From the NCBI GenBank assembly GCA_027487385.1, contig JAIYDS010000182.1, positions 1 to 52,251 of the forward strand: a DNA stretch of 52,251 bases. Reading direction: 5' to 3'. Numbering within the stretch: position 1 is the stretch's first letter; every line of letters starts with the position of its first letter. The notes beneath the pieces were generated by a model. The model did not search any database, was not told the origin of the DNA, and worked only from the letters and a program-made list of their open reading frames with translations. The stretch comes from Acetobacteraceae bacterium. GTDB lineage: Bacteria; Pseudomonadota; Alphaproteobacteria; Acetobacterales; Acetobacteraceae. Shown one piece after another: positions 49,593 through 52,251 of this stretch. Both the position numbers and the translations under genes were made by a program.

Positions 49593-51460
49593 CGCACCCG
49601 CAGCTCCGTTCGCGCGGCCGCGCCTTCGGCATCCAGCACGGTGATGCGGTAGAAGCCCGGCCCGGGCGGCGTCCAGCTCACCTCGCGCCGGGCGGGGTCG
49701 GTGCTGAGCGGCGTGCCATCCACCAGGAAGGTCAGCGGGCGCTGGCCGCCGGCGGCGCGCAGAACCACGCGCCCGGCCTCGGGCAGGGTGGCGCGGGGCG
49801 GGGGGAAGAGCAGGCGCAGCCCGTCGGTTGGCGGTGCGGCGCCAGCGGTGAGCGGGCGTTGCGCGAAGGGCGCGCGCGGCGCGGGGGGCAGGCGCTCAAA
49901 GGCCTGGGCCAGCAGCGGCAAGGCGAGGCGCGCGCCAGTCGCGTTCGGCATGGGCGTGCCATCGGGGCGGCCGACCCAGATGCCGACCACATGGCGCTGG
50001 TCCATGCCCATCGCCCAGGCATCGCGCCCGCCCCAACTCGTGCCGGTCTTCCAGGCGATGCCGGCGGGGCCACCGCCCGGGAAGCCCTGCACCAGGATGG
50101 CGCTGGCCAGGTTGGCGGCGCGCGGCTCGATCAGCCCGCCCCCGCCATCGCCCAGCATCGCATAGAGCGCCATCATCTCCCGCAGCGTGACGCCGACGCC
50201 GCCCAGCGCCAGGGGCAGCGCGGGCTCGGCGCCCGGCGGCAGGCGCGGGGGGCTGCCCGCCGCCTTCATCACACTGGCCAGGCGCAGGGGCCCGATCTCG
50301 TTCAGCAGCGCGACGGCGGGCTGGTTCAGGCTTTGCCGCAGCGCATCGGCGATGCGCAGGCGGCCTTGGAAGGCGCGGTCGAAATTCTCCGGCGCATAGT
50401 CGCCGAAGCGGCGGGGCAAATCCTCCATCACCGTCTCGGGCGTCACCACGCCGGCCTCGAAGGCCAGGGCGTAGATCAGCGGCTTGAGGGTGGAGCCGGG
50501 CGAGCGCACAGCGCGTGTCAGATCCAGCGCGCCGGCGCGGGCGGGGTTCATCCAGTCGCCACCCACCAGGGCGCGGGTTTCGCGCGTGCGCAGATCGGTG
50601 ACCATGAGGGCGAGGGAGACGCGCTCGGGCAGGCGGGCCAGGGCCTCGCGCGCCAGGGCCTCCATGGCGCGTTGCAGGTCGAGGTCGAGGGTGGCGATGC
50701 CCTCCCGCGCGGCGTGTGGCGCGTGGCGCGGCAAAGGGAGGCGCCGCGCGGGCACCGGGCCGGCCAGCGCGATTTCGGCGGGGCTCGCGATGTCGGGCGC
50801 GCGGGCCAGCAGCACGGCGTCGCGGGCGCGGCGGGCGGCCTCGGGGTGGCGGTCGGGGCGCAGCGCCTCGGGGCGGCGGGCCAGGGCGACCAGCAGCGCG
50901 GCCTCGGCGGCGTCGAGGGAGGAGACGGGGCGGCCGAACCAGGCCAGCGCGCCCGCCCGCAGCCCTTCGAGATTGCCGCCCTGCGGCGCCAGCGTCAGCC
51001 AGATCTCCAGCACGCCCCGCTTGCCGTAGCGCCATTCCAATTGGATCGCGCGGGCGATCTCGATGGCCTTGCTGGTGAGGTTGCGCGGGCGCGGTTCCAG
51101 CAGCCGCGCCGCCTGCATGGAGAGGGTCGAGCCACCCGAGATGACACGCCCCGCGCGCGCCCATTGTCCGGCGGCGCGGGCGAGCGCCAGCGGGTCCACG
51201 CCGGGATGGTGGTGGAAGCGGCGATCTTCGGCGGCGATGAGCAAAGCGAGGAGATGGGGCGGCACATCATCCGGCGTGGTCCGTAAGCGCCAGACGCCGC
51301 CTGGCGCGGGCCGGACGGAGAGCAGGCGGCCGTCCCGCGCCGTGACCTCGCGCGCCGCATTCTCGAAGCGGGCCATGGGCGGCGGCAGGGCGCGGTCCAG
51401 CGCCCAGGCGAGGGCGACCAGCAGCACCACCAGCAGGATCGGAACCCTCATCCATCGCAT
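49589..51460 (-). CDS. pbpC: Penicillin-binding protein 1C (bifunctional peptidoglycan synthase)
   Basis: 623 residues, somewhat shorter than E. coli PbpC. One N-terminal membrane helix comes first. The GT51 transglycosylase domain has the catalytic Glu in AAEDRRFHHHPGVDPLALARA. The transpeptidase domain has SxxK as SPGSTLKP (Ser323, Lys326) and KTGTSWGGRDAW. A C-terminal PBP1C-type beta domain (LLFPPPRATLPEAGRVVLRAAGG...) ends the protein. It starts an operon with two small genes. MG2-domain alpha-2-macroglobulin (yfhM), its usual partner, is not in the window. Confidence 0.93.
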   Translation of the reverse strand: MRWMRVPILLVVLLVALAWALDRALPPPMARFENAAREVTARDGRLLSVRPAPGGVWRLRTTPDDVPPHLLALLIAAEDRRFHHHPGVDPLALARAAGQWARAGRVISGGSTLSMQAARLLEPRPRNLTSKAIEIARAIQLEWRYGKRGVLEIWLTLAPQGGNLEGLRAGALAWFGRPVSSLDAAEAALLVALARRPEALRPDRHPEAARRARDAVLLARAPDIASPAEIALAGPVPARRLPLPRHAPHAAREGIATLDLDLQRAMEALAREALARLPERVSLALMVTDLRTRETRALVGGDWMNPARAGALDLTRAVRSPGSTLKPLIYALAFEAGVVTPETVMEDLPRRFGDYAPENFDRAFQGRLRIADALRQSLNQPAVALLNEIGPLRLASVMKAAGSPPRLPPGAEPALPLALGGVGVTLREMMALYAMLGDGGGGLIEPRAANLASAILVQGFPGGGPAGIAWKTGTSWGGRDAWAMGMDQRHVVGIWVGRPDGTPMPNATGARLALPLLAQAFERLPPAPRAPFAQRPLTAGAAPPTDGLRLLFPPPRATLPEAGRVVLRAAGGQRPLTFLVDGTPLSTDPARREVSWTPPGPGFYRITVLDAEGAAARTELRVR

Positions 51461-51596
51461 CGGTGGATGATGCCCCGCCCGAGGGGGCTTGTCGCGGGCG
51501 ATCCTGGGGCGCCGATGGCGGCGAGAGGCGCGGCCGATTGGGCAGGCCCGCCGGGCCGGCTATGCTGCCGCTGCAAGACCCGAAGGGAGAAGCTCC

Positions 51597-52004
51597 ATGC
51601 GCCACGCCATCCTGACCCTGCTCCTCCTGGGGGGCTTTGCCGCCGGGCCGGCTCAGGCCGAGTCCGCGCCGAAATGCGGAGGCTGGGTCGCCATCGCCTC
51701 TGCCTATTCCACGCCGCAGCGCGGGTCGCAGGGTGGGCCCACCTACGATTACTACTTCGTGCTGCAGAACCTCACCCAGCGGAACATGCGGGTGGATGTC
51801 AGCCTGAGCGGCTTTCGCTATGTGACGCTCATCGCGCCCCTCCTCCCGAATCTGGAGGTCCCGGCGGGGGGCCGGACGAACAGCATCCGCTTCGGCCACG
51901 GCACCAACGCGAATATCGGCACCGGCTCGGTGGCCTTCGTCTATGACGAACCGGCGCTCGGCGGGCGATCGACGCTGCGGCTGACGAATTGCCGCGTGGT
52001 GTGA
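51597..52004 (+). CDS. Small secreted protein, paralogue C (unknown function)
   Basis: 135 residues with a signal peptide ending near AQAES (about residue 22). The mature part begins SAPKCGGWVAIASAYSTP and ends LTNCRVV, again one cysteine near each end around a beta-rich, Asn/Thr-rich body. It is more distant from the two FCDGRI proteins (19663 and 22827) but shares size, signal and cysteine layout. It diverges from pbpC across a 136-bp gap, so has its own promoter. Function is unknown. Confidence 0.68.
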   Translation: MRHAILTLLLLGGFAAGPAQAESAPKCGGWVAIASAYSTPQRGSQGGPTYDYYFVLQNLTQRNMRVDVSLSGFRYVTLIAPLLPNLEVPAGGRTNSIRFGHGTNANIGTGSVAFVYDEPALGGRSTLRLTNCRVV

Positions 52005-52038
52005 CGGGCGGGCCGTGGGAGCGGCCCGCCCGCGCCGC

Positions 52039-52251
52039 TCAGAACAAGGCCGCCGGCGAGACGGTGCTGCCCGAGAAGCCCTGGGCGCGCAGCGGCTGCA
52101 TCATGAAGCAGAACTCGTTCTTCCCCGAGGCCACGATCTCCCTCAGGTTCATGTTCTCCAGCAGATGCACGCCATGCACCACCAGCGCGATCTGGTGCAC
52201 CGGCAGCGAGGCACCGGGCATGGTGGCCGAGGGCGCGACCTCCACCGGCCA
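52039..52251 (-). CDS. Cyclase-family metal-dependent hydrolase (C-terminal fragment)
   Basis: The last 70 residues of a protein whose start lies beyond the window. The segment HQIALVVHGVHLLENMNL followed by NEFCFMMQPLRAQGFSGSTVSP resembles the C-terminus of the PF04199 putative cyclase family (kynurenine formamidase-like and isatin hydrolase-like), which usually reads ...G(V)xxxENLxL...F.F...PLk..G..GS.vRP. The metal-binding HxGTHxD motif is outside the window. Identification rests on this short end only. Confidence 0.6.
   Translation of the reverse strand, partial: WPVEVAPSATMPGASLPVHQIALVVHGVHLLENMNLREIVASGKNEFCFMMQPLRAQGFSGSTVSPAALF

Noticed and set aside
1-52251. CRISPR arrays, tRNA or rRNA genes, transposases, phage genes
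   Set aside because: None seen on reading: no regularly spaced repeats, cloverleaf-like genes or recombinase proteins. tRNAs could be missed without a dedicated scan.

Overview
The window is high-GC DNA with dense, often overlapping genes and many GTG/TTG starts. It carries GcrA, GANTC sites, the hemE/ppsR gene pair, SURF1, a PmtA-like methyltransferase and orphan Bug/TctC binding proteins. Together these point to an alphaproteobacterium, most likely in the Acetobacteraceae (Roseomonas-like). The chromosomal replication origin probably lies inside the window, between ppsR and hemE. The taxonomic call rests on gene content only.

Layout. 1-3524: the 5' part of acnD (2-methylisocitrate dehydratase), an asparaginase-family protein with an altered substrate motif, and a hotdog thioesterase. 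3555-19415: a lipid-biosynthesis locus. A 2417-residue reducing polyketide/fatty acid synthase (KS-AT-DH-vestigial MT-ER-KR-ACP, no thioesterase) is followed by an alpha-oxoamine synthase and a CDP-alcohol phosphotransferase. Divergent from it is an overlapping operon with a ketosphinganine-reductase-like SDR, a cytochrome P450, an LpxL-like acyltransferase, a GNAT, a Rieske oxygenase and a glycosyltransferase. The PKS-AOS-SDR core resembles the RkpA-RkpG-RkpH (Sinorhizobium) and WcbR-WcbT-WcbP (Burkholderia) capsule-lipid genes. I infer that it makes a sphingoid-like amino lipid that is then hydroxylated, acylated and glycosylated or given a phospho-headgroup.

19663-26470: small secreted proteins, an MFS/D-lactate dehydrogenase pair, an HpcH-type aldolase, wecB and a class III CoA-transferase. 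26571-32247: maf and ppsR on the minus strand, the candidate oriC, then hemE-hemH-HAD phosphatase and an exported alpha/beta hydrolase. 32375-38187: CPA2 antiporter, M32 carboxypeptidase-SURF1 pair, PmtA-like methyltransferase, EamA transporter and gcrA. 38341-47068: TonB, PQQ-type sugar dehydrogenase, an NdvA-like ABC exporter with a PLP dehydratase and an amidohydrolase, and two tandem Bug binding proteins. 47180-52251: GST, RluA-type pseudouridine synthase, a pbpC operon, another small secreted protein and the 3' end of a cyclase-family gene.

Two families of structured intergenic repeats recur. One is a two-hairpin element (four copies). The other is a long GC-rich palindrome beginning AAAAAGGGCCTCCGGCGGC (three copies). 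Both sit at gene ends and probably act as terminators. No tRNA, rRNA, CRISPR array, transposase or phage gene was recognised.
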